64,000 bases of DNA from Cannabis sativa (taxonomy: Eukaryota > Streptophyta > Magnoliopsida > Rosales > Cannabaceae): positions 16,262,136 through 16,326,135 of the forward strand of contig NC_083608.1 in the NCBI RefSeq assembly GCF_029168945.1. Reading direction: 5' to 3'. The translations under genes were made by a program, and so were the position numbers. The notes under the pieces were generated by a model. That model did not search any database and had not been told where the DNA came from. It saw only the letters and a program-made list of their open reading frames with translations. Of the stretch, positions 23,635-34,632 are shown one piece after another; position 1 is the stretch's first letter; every line of letters starts with the position of its first letter.

Positions 23635-24813
23635 TGTTGGAAATTATTTTACCAGGATCTTAGATTTACTCACAAGTATGTTGATTAACACCCTAAATAT
23701 GAACTTTCTAAAATGATGAAATAAACACATATAAAGTTTAGTAAACCTCACATTGGGTGCAGCGGAATAATATGACTCCTTCCGTTCAGATATCTAGCCC
23801 TTGATTCCTTTCTGTAGCAGAGCATTATCAATATCTGAACCTGGATCTCTTTCTCTGATTCTTTAGTGCTGAAACTCCTTCTTGCTGAAAGTCTTTCTTC
23901 ACGATCTTCCTCACTATGATTGAGGTATCACTTGCTGTGTGTGGGCACTACTCTAACACTAAGAATTTCGAAATCTTTAGGAACAAGAGAGAGAGGGAGT
24001 GGTCGGCCAAAGATAGGGAGAGAGAGAGAGGCCCAGTTTTTTCTGAATAAGAAGTGTGAAATTTTAGTGTAAATTTCCTGAAGCCTTCACTATCTATTTA
24101 TAGCATTCCACTAGGGTTAGGTTTGAATTATTTGGTATTAAATTAATGAAAATATCAGAGGGAAAACCCTACAAAGGTGGCCGGCCATGCAATGTGGATT
24201 TGGGCCTCACTTTTTGCAATTTTGCAGTTTTATCTTTTCTGCATCTAATTTTCTTAAAAACGCCAATTTTCTAATTCAACCATTTAAATGCCAATTCTAA
24301 CTATTAATAACTATAAATAATTATTAAATAATATTATCATTTATCATATTTATTAATTGAACCATACAAAGTATCATAATTAACAAATATGTCCCTAAAA
24401 CTCTTTCTTTACAATTTCGCCCTTACTTAGTGAAAAATTCACAAATAGACATAGTCTAATTTGAGAATTATAATTGATTAATCAAAACCAATTATATGAG
24501 TCTTACAAGCAATATTATCTCAACTAGTGGGGGGACCATGGGTCTATATAACCGAGCTTCCAATAAGCAGATCAAGAATTTATAACCTAAATTCACTGAC
24601 TTATTAATTCTTCGTTGAATCCACGCATAGAACTTAGAATTGCACTCTCAGTATATAGAATGCTCTATATGTTCCACCATATAGACACATCATTAATTAT
24701 CCATTGTTATAATCCTAATTTGATCAATGATCCTCTATATGAATGATCTACACTGTAAAGGGATTAGATTACCGTTACACCCTACAATGTATTTAATCCT
24801 TAAAACACTTAAC
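23635..24813 (-). repeat. LTR D, truncated (same family as LTRs A, B, C)
   Basis: It begins at 23635 with TGTTGGAAATTATTTTACC, the complement of the LTR 3' end. It is collinear with LTR B for about 1.18 kb and stops at 24813 after cacttaac. The next base starts LTR C. No primer-binding site borders the left end, so that is an outer edge of an element. The missing remainder may have been separated by insertion of the neighbouring element and later lost. Confidence 0.8.
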
Positions 24814-26326
24814 TGTTGGAATTTATTTTACCAGGATCTTAGATCTACTCACAAGTATGTTTATTAACACCCTAAATATGAACTTTCTAAAACGATAAAA
24901 TAAACACATATAAAGTTTAGGAAACCTTACATTGGGTGCAGCGGAACATAATGACTCCTTCCGTTCAGATATCTAGCCCTTGATTCCTTTCTGTAGCAGA
25001 GCATTATCAATATCTGAACCTGGATCTCTTTCTCTGAATCTTTGATGCTGAAACCTCCTACTTGCTGAAAGTCTTTCTTCACGATCTTCCTCACTATGAT
25101 TGAGGTATCACTTGCTGTGTGTGGGCACTACTCATACACTAAGAATTTCGAAATTGAAGAGGGAAGGAGAAAGAGAAGGGTCAGCCAAAGATAGGGGGAG
25201 AGAAGGCTCAGTTTTTTTTGAATCAGAAGTGTAGAAATTTAAGTGTAAATTTCCTGAAGCCTTCACTATCTATTTATAGCATTCCACTAGGGTTAGGTTT
25301 GAATTATTTGGCATTAAAATAATGAAAAAATCAGTTTAAATTTCCTACAAAAGTGGTTGGCCCTATACAAGTGGATTTGGGCCTCACTTTTTGCAATTTT
25401 GCAGTTTTATCTTTTCTGCATCTGATTTTCTCAAAAACGCTAATTTTCTAATTCAACCATTTAAAGGCCAATTCTAACTATTTAATAACTATAAATAATT
25501 ATTAAATAATATTGTCATTTATCATATTTATTAATTGAACCACACAAAGTATCATAATTAACAAATATGCCCCTAAAACTCTTTCTTTACAATTTCGCCC
25601 TTACTTAGTGAAAAATTCACAAATAGACATAGTCTAATTTGAGAATTATAATTGATTAATCAAAACCAATTACATGAGTCTTACAAGCAATATTATCTCA
25701 ACTAGTGCGGGGACCATGGGTCTATATAACCGAGCTTCCAATAAGTAGATCAAGAATTTAGCACTAAAATTCACTAACTTATTAATTCTTCGTTGAATCC
25801 AGGCATAGAACTTAGAATTGCACTCTCAGTATATAGAATGCTCTATATGTTCCACCATATAGACACATCATTAGTTATCCATTGTTATAATCCTAATTTG
25901 ATCACTGATCCTCTATATGAATGATCTACACTGTAAAGGGATTAAATTACCGTTACACCCTACAATGTATTTATTCCTTAAAACACTTGACCCCGTATAA
26001 ATGATATTTCAGCTTATGTGAAATGAGTACTCCACCATTTATGTTCGTTTGGTCAAGCTCGAAGGAGATCATCCTTTGCTTACTATTCGCCAGATAGAAG
26101 CTATAGGTCCCTTCCGATGCATACTCCATGCATCCAACCTGAGCTTTACTTTAACCAATGCTCTGGAAAGAACATAGCATTTCTCCAAATGCAAGTAAAC
26201 TCTGTTGTAGATTATCATATCAGTAAAACCCTGTGTCTGATAAATCTAGGAAACTTTATTCACATAGTCATGTTTACTTTCCAATATGTTGACAACACAA
26301 TAAACAGGATCAAGTATGTGAAAATG
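24814..26326 (-). repeat. LTR C, left part
   Basis: It starts with TGTTGGAATTTATTTTACC, which forms the LTR 3' end on the minus strand. It matches LTR B except for a deletion of about 220 bp after gctatag near 26105. It ends at 26326 with aaatg, the target site duplicated by the Gypsy insertion. Confidence 0.85.
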
Positions 26327-28481
26327 TGTAATACCCGGAACTAAGAAAAAGGATTAGCAAAGCCCTAACTAGATAATTATGAGTAATTGATGGAATCATA
26401 TTATTATATAGTTCAATATATGTGAAATTATATAAATTTTAATATGTTAAGACCCCGTTGGTGAGCCAGGGGCATTTTAGTAATTATGACCCGAGAAGGG
26501 TAAATTGATGAAATTAATTAAGTTACGTGCTTAATAGAAATATATTATCATATAGTATGCCTGTGTTATCTTTTTAGGTGTGTTCTGACAGGTTGGCGCG
26601 GTATAGTCACAACCGGGTATTTCGGGCCGAACGGGGTTCGGGCCCAAATTGCAATTTGAATTGAATTATTTGGCATTTTATTTGATAATATGAAATCTGA
26701 AATTATTTGGAAATAAATGAGTGTGGAATGACATAAATACCCTTGTGTGGGTGAATAAGTGTGCATTAGCCCTAAGGGCATTTTGGTCTTTTGACCTTTA
26801 ATTTCTAAGCTTAGAAAATTGTTTTTTTTGAGAGAAAAATGAATCAATGGTGGCTGTGTATTTTTCTCTCTTGGCTGAAACTCTCTCTTTCTCTCTAAAT
26901 TCATTCTTGTTCTTGAATTGTTGGTTGAGTTTGGCTTGGAATCAAGATTGGTGTTGAAGGCTTTTGTGCTAGAAATTGGGAGGAACTGAGGATTACCGGC
27001 ACCTGATCAGGAGCACCCAGGGATTTGGAATCTCTATCATTGCAGGACATCAGGTAAGAGAGTGATTAGCACGTAGAGTATGCGCAGTGGCGCTTATATT
27101 GTGAATGATATGCATGAAAGTTTAGTAACCGGGATTAGGGTTATTACCCTAACATGAGCAGTTTAATAGCCTAGGATTATTACCCTAGTGATATATGCTG
27201 TATAAATACTATGCCACGTTGGAAAAATGTATATATTGAGATTATGAATTATGCGCTTAAGGCATAATTAAGCTAGACTCGGTAAGTTGGTACCTTGAGT
27301 TAATTTTAATGCGGTCTAGGGTTATTACCCTAGAATATTAAGAATCCAGTGAAAGCATGAGTTAGGGTTAACATTCTTAGTAAATGTTATCTGAGTATAT
27401 ATAGAAGTGTATTGTATGAGTGATTACTTGTTTGTAAGTTAGGGTTATTACCCTAAGATTATATATGTTGTAGTAAATGTTGAATACACGCATGTATGTT
27501 AAAAGTTATGTGAATGAGACATAACAGGGTTAGACCTGGTATATATCACCAGGATAAACCATTGAAAGAACGTAATGTATGGATTACGTATATATATAAG
27601 AATAGGGTTATGCGAGCAAGGCATAACCAGGTTAGGCTCGGTAATCAAAACCGAGGTAAACCCTACTAAGGCCTTATTGTATATAGACGTGTGAGAGCAA
27701 CACGTAGGTCTACGCCACGTAGACATAAATAGGCATGTGAGCGTAACATGCAGGTCTACAGTAGATAGACCAATGGTGCAGTGGGCACCATCAGTTATGT
27801 TTTATACATATTGAGATTAAGGGTTATGCATTCAAGGCATAATCAAGTTGGACTCGGTAATCAAAACCGAGATGAACTATTCTAGGGCCTTATTGTAATT
27901 AGACGTGTGAGAGCAACATGTAGGTATACGCCACGTAGATATAAATAGATGTGTGAGCGCAACACATAGGTCTACGCCACGTAGACATAAATAGGCATGT
28001 GAGTGTGACATGCAGGTCTGTGACACACAGACATATATGAATGGCATTATTGTTTAAATAGTATGATGAGCATATTATTATTCTTATGTTTTATACTGTC
28101 TTGCTGGGCTTGGCTCACGGGTGCTCTACTGTGCAGGAAAGGGTATAAGGCATTAGCTGATCAACCATGAGTTTCAGGAGCAGGGCGAGGAATGTACATG
28201 TTCATGCCACTTCAGACCAAGCGGGTTATGGGTCTAACAGTGTTGACTTTTGTATTCTGTTTTGCCGCTTAGGTCGGCTAGAAAGAAAGGACTTGTAATA
28301 AGTTTGTAAATATTTTTGGGATCCCAACGGTTTAAAAGTTTAAAAGTATTACAAGTTTTATTTTCATTCCGATTAATTTAAAAGTTTAAATTCTGCGCTA
28401 TTTTGATTAGTAATCCCGAATTAGGGGATTAGGATTCCATAAGCATTTTGGGTAGCGTGCCTAATTATTTAGGGCGTTACA
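26327..28481 (+). repeat. 5' LTR of the Tekay-type element
   Basis: Starts TGTAATACCCGG and ends GGGCGTTACA. The right half (27135-28035) is an array of short inverted repeats, described under the findings. The PBS begins 4 bases after the LTR end. Confidence 0.95.
27135..28035 (+). repeat. hairpin array in the Tekay-type 5' LTR
   Basis: Four copies of the palindrome TTAGGGTTATTACCCTAA or its CTAGGG variant lie at 27135, 27171, 27315 and 27439. Then come perfect stem-loops such as GGTTATGC/GCATAACC (27606-27628), CTCGGT/ACCGAG (27637-27655 and again near 27854), ACGTGT/ACACGT (27687-27705), GTCTAC/GTAGAC (27708-27723) and GCATGT/ACATGC (27733). The same set recurs in the 3' LTR. Confidence 0.85.
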
Positions 28482-28484
28482 ATT

Positions 28485-28496
28485 TGGTATCAGAGC
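28485..28496 (+). other. primer-binding site (initiator Met tRNA) of the Tekay-type element
   Basis: TGGTATCAGAGC lies 3 bases downstream of the 5' LTR end. It is complementary to the 3' end of plant initiator methionine tRNA, the usual primer of these elements. Confidence 0.9.
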
Positions 28497-28980
28497 GCCA
28501 AGGTTTTTAAACTTCCTGTAGACCGGCTGAACATGTACATTCGTCGTCAGAGATAAGCTCGACTCATGGTGCAGTAAGTATTGAGAGTAAATACTTGACT
28601 GTTTGTGTGATCATCTGTTTACCGCTTTCCATTTTAGGTAGTATGCAAGCATCTAGAGTATGTATGTGATATGTGATGCCATGCTTTAAATGCTATATAA
28701 TTAAGTGAATATTTATATGGGGTAAATAGATGAGTTAGGGTTTAAGGCAATAAGTGCGTAAGAGTGGGATTGGGGCCTGACTCGCTGGGGTTGTTGATTA
28801 TTGGGTTATTTGTAAAATGGACCCTTTTTAATCATCCAGACCATAGGGCGAGCTTGTAGAGCATGGTGTAGACCAAACCAATCCACCGGCACCGGCTCCA
28901 CCTCCGCAGAATCCGGGGGGGATAATGTGGGGGTTGGCTATGCTAATCCTCCTGCTGACTGGCAGCAGATGTTTTAAGGA

Positions 28981-29958
28981 ATGCGAGGTATCATACTTCG
29001 TCAAGAAGAAGAAAAGTTGCGTCGTTTAAGGCAACCGGCACCGGCTTCCCCTGTTGATCAAGTGTTACCACCGGCACTTGTGCTAGTGATGGGTAACCAG
29101 GGGTTTGTAATGCCGCATAAGGATTCTGTATTTGAGCAGTTTGTGAAGCTGCAACCTTCGACTTTCTTGGGAGGTATTGATATTATTAAGGCTGACTAGT
29201 GGATGAGCATTGTTACCCGTATCCTCGATAATATGGCAGTGACGGGAGCTGAGATGGTGAATTGTGCGGCCTTCATGTTTCAAGACTATGCCCGCGTCTG
29301 GTGGGACATAGTGGGTCAGACCCGAGATGTCAGTGTTATGACATGGGAAAAATTCAAGAAACTTTTTGAAGAAAAGTTTTATAATGTTGCTGTGAGAACT
29401 TCACATCAGGAAGATTTTGTGAAGTTGACTCAGGGAAAGATGTCTGTGGCCGAGTATACTCTGGAATTTGATCGGTTATCTAAATTTACTGGTGATCTGG
29501 TGCCTATAGATTTCACCAGGAAATAGAAGTATGTTCAAGGACAAAATGTTACCATTAGTCGGGACTTGAAGATTACCACATCACATGACACTCTGTATAA
29601 GAGAGTGGTAGACTTGGCCTTAATTGTTGAGGAGGTCGAGCAACAAGTAATGAAAGAGCAGGCTGCAAAGGATGCCGTCATGGCATCGAACCCTCCTGCT
29701 AGTGGTAATGTCAGTAAGGGGACCGACAGTAGCAACCCTGAGCACAAACGGAAGGCTGAGGCTTCCGGAGCATCAGGGGGAAATAGAAAGTTTTGGGGAA
29801 ACCGAGGTGGCCGTCAAGGTCGCAGGTCCTCATTCCGATCATATCTAGAGTATTCAAAATGCAAGAATACCATCAGGGTGAATAACGGGCTAAGGCTGTA
29901 TACTATATTTGATATGGACTATATGAATCAGATGTTCCAGGATTACTTGAACAGATGA
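28981..29958 (+). pseudogene. gag of the Tekay-type element, broken
   Basis: A single frame carries a retrotransposon gag region (ARVWWDIV, MTWEKFKKLFEEKFY, FVKLTQGKMSVAEYTLEFDRLSKF) interrupted by in-frame TAG codons at 29197-29199 and 29524-29526. A lysine/glycine-rich tail (GNRGGRQGRRSSF) follows. Where a CCHC knuckle and protease would be expected, the frame jumps into an RT-derived stretch (YTIFDMDYMNQMFQDYLNR) and stops at 29956-29958. About the first half of pol is therefore deleted. Similar sequence upstream (28860-28980) suggests that the original gag start is frameshifted away. Confidence 0.85.
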
Positions 29959-30889
29959 GTAATCATGTTTATCAATGACATCTTGGTGTATTTTAAATTA
30001 GAAGAAAAGTATGAATTGCATCTTAGAGCAGTTTTGCAAAGGTTACGGGATCACAAGCTTTATGCTAAATTCAAAAAATGTGAATTCTGGTTATCTCGTG
30101 TCTCATTTTGGGGCACAAAGTGGATAAAGATGGGATCATGGTGGATCCAGCCAAAATTGAAGTTGTTCGGGATTGGCGAGCACCGAAATCGGCTACAGAG
30201 GTTAGAAGTTTTCTGGGTTTAGTTGGTTATTACCGTCGATTCGTTGAGGGTTTTTCAAAGATAGTTGTACCCTTAATGGAGCTGACTTGAAAGAACCAGA
30301 AGTTTGTTTGGACTGATCGGTGTGAGAAAAGTTTCCTGGAGTTAAAGCAACGCTTGATTACCGCTCCTGTACTAACTCTTCCTTCAGATAAGGAAAAGTT
30401 TGTGGTATATTGTGATGCCTCGAAAAGGGTCTCGGCTGTGTGCTTATGGACGCTGGGAGGGTAATAGCTTATGCTTCTCGGCAGTTAAAGGAGTACGAGC
30501 AGAGGTACTCTACTCACGATTTAGAACTTGCAGCTGTGGTATTTGCGCTTAAGATTTGGCAGCATTACCTTTATGGCGAGAAATGTGAGATGTACACTGA
30601 TCATAAAAGTCCAAAATACTTCTTTACCCAGAAGGACTTGAATATGAGGCAGAGGCATTGGTGGGAGTTGGTGAAGGATTATGATTGTGAGATCCTTTAT
30701 CATCCTGGTAAGGCCATTGTGGTTGCTGACGCTTTAAGTAGAAAAGGTCAGAGTCAGTTGAATTCTATGAAGCAAATCTCCCAACAGCTGGCAAATGAAA
30801 TGACTCGAGCTCAGATTGAGTTGGTTGTGGGGCAATTGGCTAATATTACCTTGCAATCCACTCTTCTTGAGAGAATTAAAGAAGCATAA
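29959..30889 (+). pseudogene. reverse transcriptase (C-terminal half) and RNase H of the Tekay-type element, broken
   Basis: It begins with the RT catalytic strand ([10 protein letters not shown], an Asn replacing the first Asp of the usual IDD). It continues through [16 protein letters not shown], then shifts frame near 30108 ([22 protein letters not shown]). A TGA at about 30288 and another frameshift near 30440 precede the RNase H region ([50 protein letters not shown]). At least three lesions separate the pieces, so no functional enzyme can be made. Confidence 0.88.
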
Positions 30890-30904
30890 AAGCAGGATTC
30901 AGAA

Positions 30905-32292
30905 TTGATAAAAACCCAAGCTAGGGTTTCGGGTGGGAAGGCTAGTGATTTCTCAATGGATAAAACGGGAATGTTGAGATTTGGGAATCGAATTTGTGTG
31001 CTTATGGATGAAAACATCAAGAAAGAGATCATGGATGAGTCTCACATGACTCTTTATTCAGTACATCCAAGGTCGACAGAGATGTACTAAGACCTGAAAG
31101 CCATGTTTTGGTGGCCAGACATAAAGAATGACATCGTTGAGTATGTTGCAAAGTGCCTTATGTGTCAGCAAGTGAAAGCTGAGCACCAGCGACCTGCAGG
31201 GTTGCTGCAACCACTGAATATACTAGAGTGGAAATGGGAAGATATAGCCATGGACTTCGTGGTAGGTATGCCTAGAACCACTGGACAATTGGACTCTGTG
31301 TGGGTCATAGTGGACAGGTTTACAAAGTCTGCTCACTTTTTACCTGGTCGGACGAATTTCTCCATTGATTAGTATACTGAGTTATAGGTTAGAGAAATTG
31401 TTCGTCTGCATGGTGTCCCAAAGTCCATTGTTTTGGATAGGAATCCGAAGTTTACATCAAGATTCTGGGAGAGTTTGCATCGAATTATGGGAACTCAGTT
31501 AAAGTTCAGCACAGATTTTCATCCTCAGACGGATGGACAATCCGAAAGGACCATTCAGATTTTAGAGGACATGCTACGGGCATGTGTGCTTCACTTTGAG
31601 GGGTCATGGGTAAAGTACCTTCCCCTGATCGAGTTTTCTTATAATAACAGCTATCAAGCAACAATCGGGATGGCTCCATATGAACTTTTATATGGAAGAA
31701 AATGTAGATCGCCCATTCACTGGGATGAAGTGGGTGAAAGGAAGTTCTTGGGTCCCGAAGCTGTTCAGAAAACAAGTGAGGCAGTTGATAAGAATAGAGC
31801 GCGAATGCTCGCGGCTCAGAGTAGGCAGAAGAGTTATGCCGATCCAAAGCGTCAAGATATTGATTTTCAAGTCAGGGACATGGTATTTCTCCGAATATCT
31901 CCGATGAAAGGCATAAAATGCTTTGGGAAGAAAGGAAAGCTTAGCCCGAGGTTCATTGGACCTTTTGAAATCCTTGTGAGGATAGGGCAAGTAGCGTACA
32001 GGTTGGCTATGCCCCCAGCGCTGGCAGCTGTACATATTGTGTTCCATGTTTCAATGCTTCGGAAGTATGTCTCAAACTCGTCCCATGTTTTGAGTTATGA
32101 GGCATTGGAACTTCAGCCAGACTTATCATATGAGAGGAACAACCAGTGTAGATACTTGATAGAAGAGAGAAAGTCTTGAGAAGCAAGAGTGTGGCACTGG
32201 TGAAAGTACCGTGGAGGAACAGTAAGGTAGAAGAGGCAACCTGGGAACTCGAGACGGATATGCAGCAGAAATATCCGGAGTTGTTCAGGTAA
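30905..32292 (+). pseudogene. integrase and chromodomain-like tail of the Tekay-type element, broken
   Basis: The pieces are an HHCC zinc-binding region (CLMCQQVKAEHQRPAGLLQP), the catalytic core start (WEDIAMDFVVGMPRT, DSVWVIVDRFTKSAHF), in-frame stops at about 31370 and 31385, then the rest of the core (DRNPKFTSRFWESL, TDFHPQTDGQSERTIQ). The GPY/F-type region (SPRFIGPFEILVRIGQVAYRLAMP) ends at a stop at 32177-32179. The chromodomain-like tail continues in another frame (KVPWRNSKVEEATWELE...KYPELF) to a TAA at 32290-32292. The catalytic Asp and Glu positions remain visible, but the frame is interrupted. The chromodomain in this lineage is thought to steer integration to heterochromatin. Confidence 0.88.
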
Positions 32293-32313
32293 ATTTCGGG
32301 ACGAAATTTCTAT

Positions 32314-32323
32314 AAGGAGGGGG
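32314..32323 (+). other. polypurine tract of the Tekay-type element
   Basis: AAGGAGGGGG lies just upstream of the 3' LTR (starting 32328) and is the plus-strand primer site. It follows the lineage-typical tail attgcgggac-like string (atttcgggacgaaattt). Confidence 0.85.
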
Positions 32324-32327
32324 TAAT

Positions 32328-34481
32328 TGTAATACCCGGAACTAAGAAAAAGGATTAGCAAAGCCCTAACTAGATAATTATGAGTAATTGATGGAATTAT
32401 ATTATTATATAGTTCAATATATGTGAAATTATATGAATTTTAATATGTTAAGACCCCGTTGGTGAGCCAGGGGCATTTTAGTAATTATAACCCGAGAAGG
32501 GTAAATTGATGAAATTAATTGAGTTACGTGCTTAATAGAACTATATTATCATATAGTATGCCTGTGTTATCTTTTTAGGTGTGTTTTGACAGGTTGGCGC
32601 GGTATAGTCACAACCGGGTATTTCGGGCCGAACGGGGTTCGGGCCCAAAATGCAATTTGAATTGAATTATTTGGCATTTTATTTGATAATATGAAATCTG
32701 AAATTATTTGGAAATAAATGAGTGTGGAATGACATAAATACCCTTGTGTGGGTGAATAAGTGTGCATTAGCCCTAAGGGCATTTTGGTCTTTTGACCTTT
32801 AATTTCTAAGCTTAGAAAATTGTTTTTTTGAGAGAAAAATGAATCAATGGTGGCTGTGTATTTTTCTCTCTTGGCTGAAACTCTCTCTTTCTCTCTAAAT
32901 TCAATCTTGTTCTTGAATTGTTGGTTGAGTTTGGCTTGGAATCAAGATTGGTGTTGAAGGCTTTTGTGCTAGAAATTGGGAGGAACTGAGGATTACCGGC
33001 ACCTGATCAGGAGCACCCAGGGATTTGGAATCTCTATCATTGCAGGACATCAGGTAAGAGAGTGATTAGCACGTAGAGTATGCGCAGTGGCGCTTATATT
33101 GTGAATGATATGCATGAAAGTTTAGTAACCGGGATTAGGGTTATTACCCTAACATAAGCAGTTTAATAGCCTAGGGTTATTACCCTAGTGATATGTGCTG
33201 TATAAATACTATGCCACGTTGGAAAAATGTATATATTGAGATTATGAATTATGCGCTTAAGGCATAATTAAGCTAGACTCGGTAAGTTGGTACCTTGAGT
33301 TAATTTTAATGCGGTCTAGGGTTATTACCCTAGAATATTAAGAATCCAGTGAAAGCATGAGTTAGGGTTAACATTCTTAGTAAATGTTATCTGAGTATAT
33401 ATAGAAGTGTATTGTATGAGTGATTACTTGTTTGTAAGTTAGGGTTATTACCCTAAGATTATATATGTTGTAGTAAATGTTGAATACACGCATGTATGTT
33501 AAAAGTTATGTGAATGAGACATAACAGGGTTAGACCTGGTATATATCACCAGGATAAACCATTGAAAGAACGTAATGTATGGATTACGTATATATATAAG
33601 AATAGGGTTATGCGAGCAAGGCATAACCAGGTTAGGCTCGGTAATCAAAACCGAGGTAAACCCTACTAAGGCCTTATTGTATATAGACGTGTGAGAGCAA
33701 CACGTAGGTCTACGCCACGTAGACATAAATAGGCATGTGAGCGTAACATGCAGGTCTACAGTAGATAGACCAATGGTGCAGTGGGCACCATCAGTTATGT
33801 TTTATACATATTGAGATTAAGGGTTATGCGTTCAAGGCATAATCAAGTTGGACTCGGTAATCAAAACCGAGATGAACTATTCTAGGGCCTTATTGTAATT
33901 AGACGTGTGAGAGCAACATGTAGGTCTACGCCACGTAGATATAAATAGATGTGTGAGCGCAACACATAGGTCTACGCCACGTAGACATAAATAGGCATGT
34001 GAGTGTGACATGCAGGTCTGTGACACACAGACATATATGAATGGCATTATTGTTTAAATAGTATGATGAGCATATTATTATTCTTATGTTTTATACTGTC
34101 TTGCTGGGCTTGGCTCACGGGTGCTCTACTGTGCAGGAAAGGGTATAAGGCATTAGCTGATCAACCATGAGTTTCAGGAGCAGGGCGAGGAATGTACATG
34201 TTCATGCCACTTCAGACCAAGCGGGTTATGGGTCTAACAGTGTTGACTTTTGTATTCTGTTTTGCCGCTTAGGTCGGCTAGAAAGAAAGGACTTGTAATA
34301 AGTTTGTAAATATTTTTGGGATCCCAACGGTTTAAAAGTTTAAAAGTATTACAAGTTTTATTTTTATTCCGATTAATTTAAAAGTTTAAATTCTCCGCTA
34401 TTTTGATTAGTAATCCCTAATTAGGGGATTAGGATTCCATAAGCATTTTGGGTAGCGTGCCTAATTATTTAGGGCGTTACA
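32328..34481 (+). repeat. 3' LTR of the Tekay-type element
   Basis: It is 2154 bp, almost identical to the 5' LTR, and ends at 34481 before the target duplication aaatg. The hairpin array recurs at about 33135-34035. Its second palindrome is perfect here (CTAGGGttattaCCCTAG) but has one mismatch in the 5' LTR. Confidence 0.95.
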
Positions 34482-34486
34482 AAATG

Positions 34487-34632
34487 GTTTCAGATGAATT
34501 CATACATTATGTACATATAATCATGAAATAAATCATGTGAACCATGCAACATTAAATGTTATTTCTGATCTATATTAATAAGTAAATCTGATTATATTGA
34601 AATGAGTTTTATTTAGGGCATAAAACCCAACA
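34487..34632 (-). repeat. LTR C, right part
   Basis: It resumes LTR C after the Gypsy element and ends with the complement of TGTTGGGTTTTATGCCC at 34632. Immediately to the right lies the polypurine tract of E1. Confidence 0.88.

Larger units (their letters stand above)
26327..34481 (+). mobile_element. Ty3/Gypsy chromovirus (Tekay type), structurally complete, coding-defective
   Basis: The element is 8155 bp, bounded by the 5-bp target duplication aaatg (26322-26326 and 34482-34486), and inserted in LTR C. It has LTRs of 2155 and 2154 bp (TGTAATACCC...GGGCGTTACA), a PBS matching initiator-Met tRNA, gag, RT, RNase H, integrase, a chromodomain-like C-terminus and a PPT. I count roughly 17 differences between the LTRs, under 1 percent, which indicates a young insertion. 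The gag-pol frame has stops, frameshifts and a deletion removing the gag zinc knuckle, protease and first half of RT. It must have been mobilised in trans if it moved in this state. Confidence 0.93.

Noticed and set aside
27135..27456. TTAGGG/CCCTAA strings as interstitial telomere repeats
   Set aside because: They occur as single palindromes with a fixed ttatta loop, never in tandem. The plant telomere unit would be TTTAGGG in runs.
27680..28035. Regularly spaced short repeats as a possible CRISPR-like array
   Set aside because: Units are hairpins with differing stems, with no constant repeat or unique spacers, inside a plant retrotransposon LTR.
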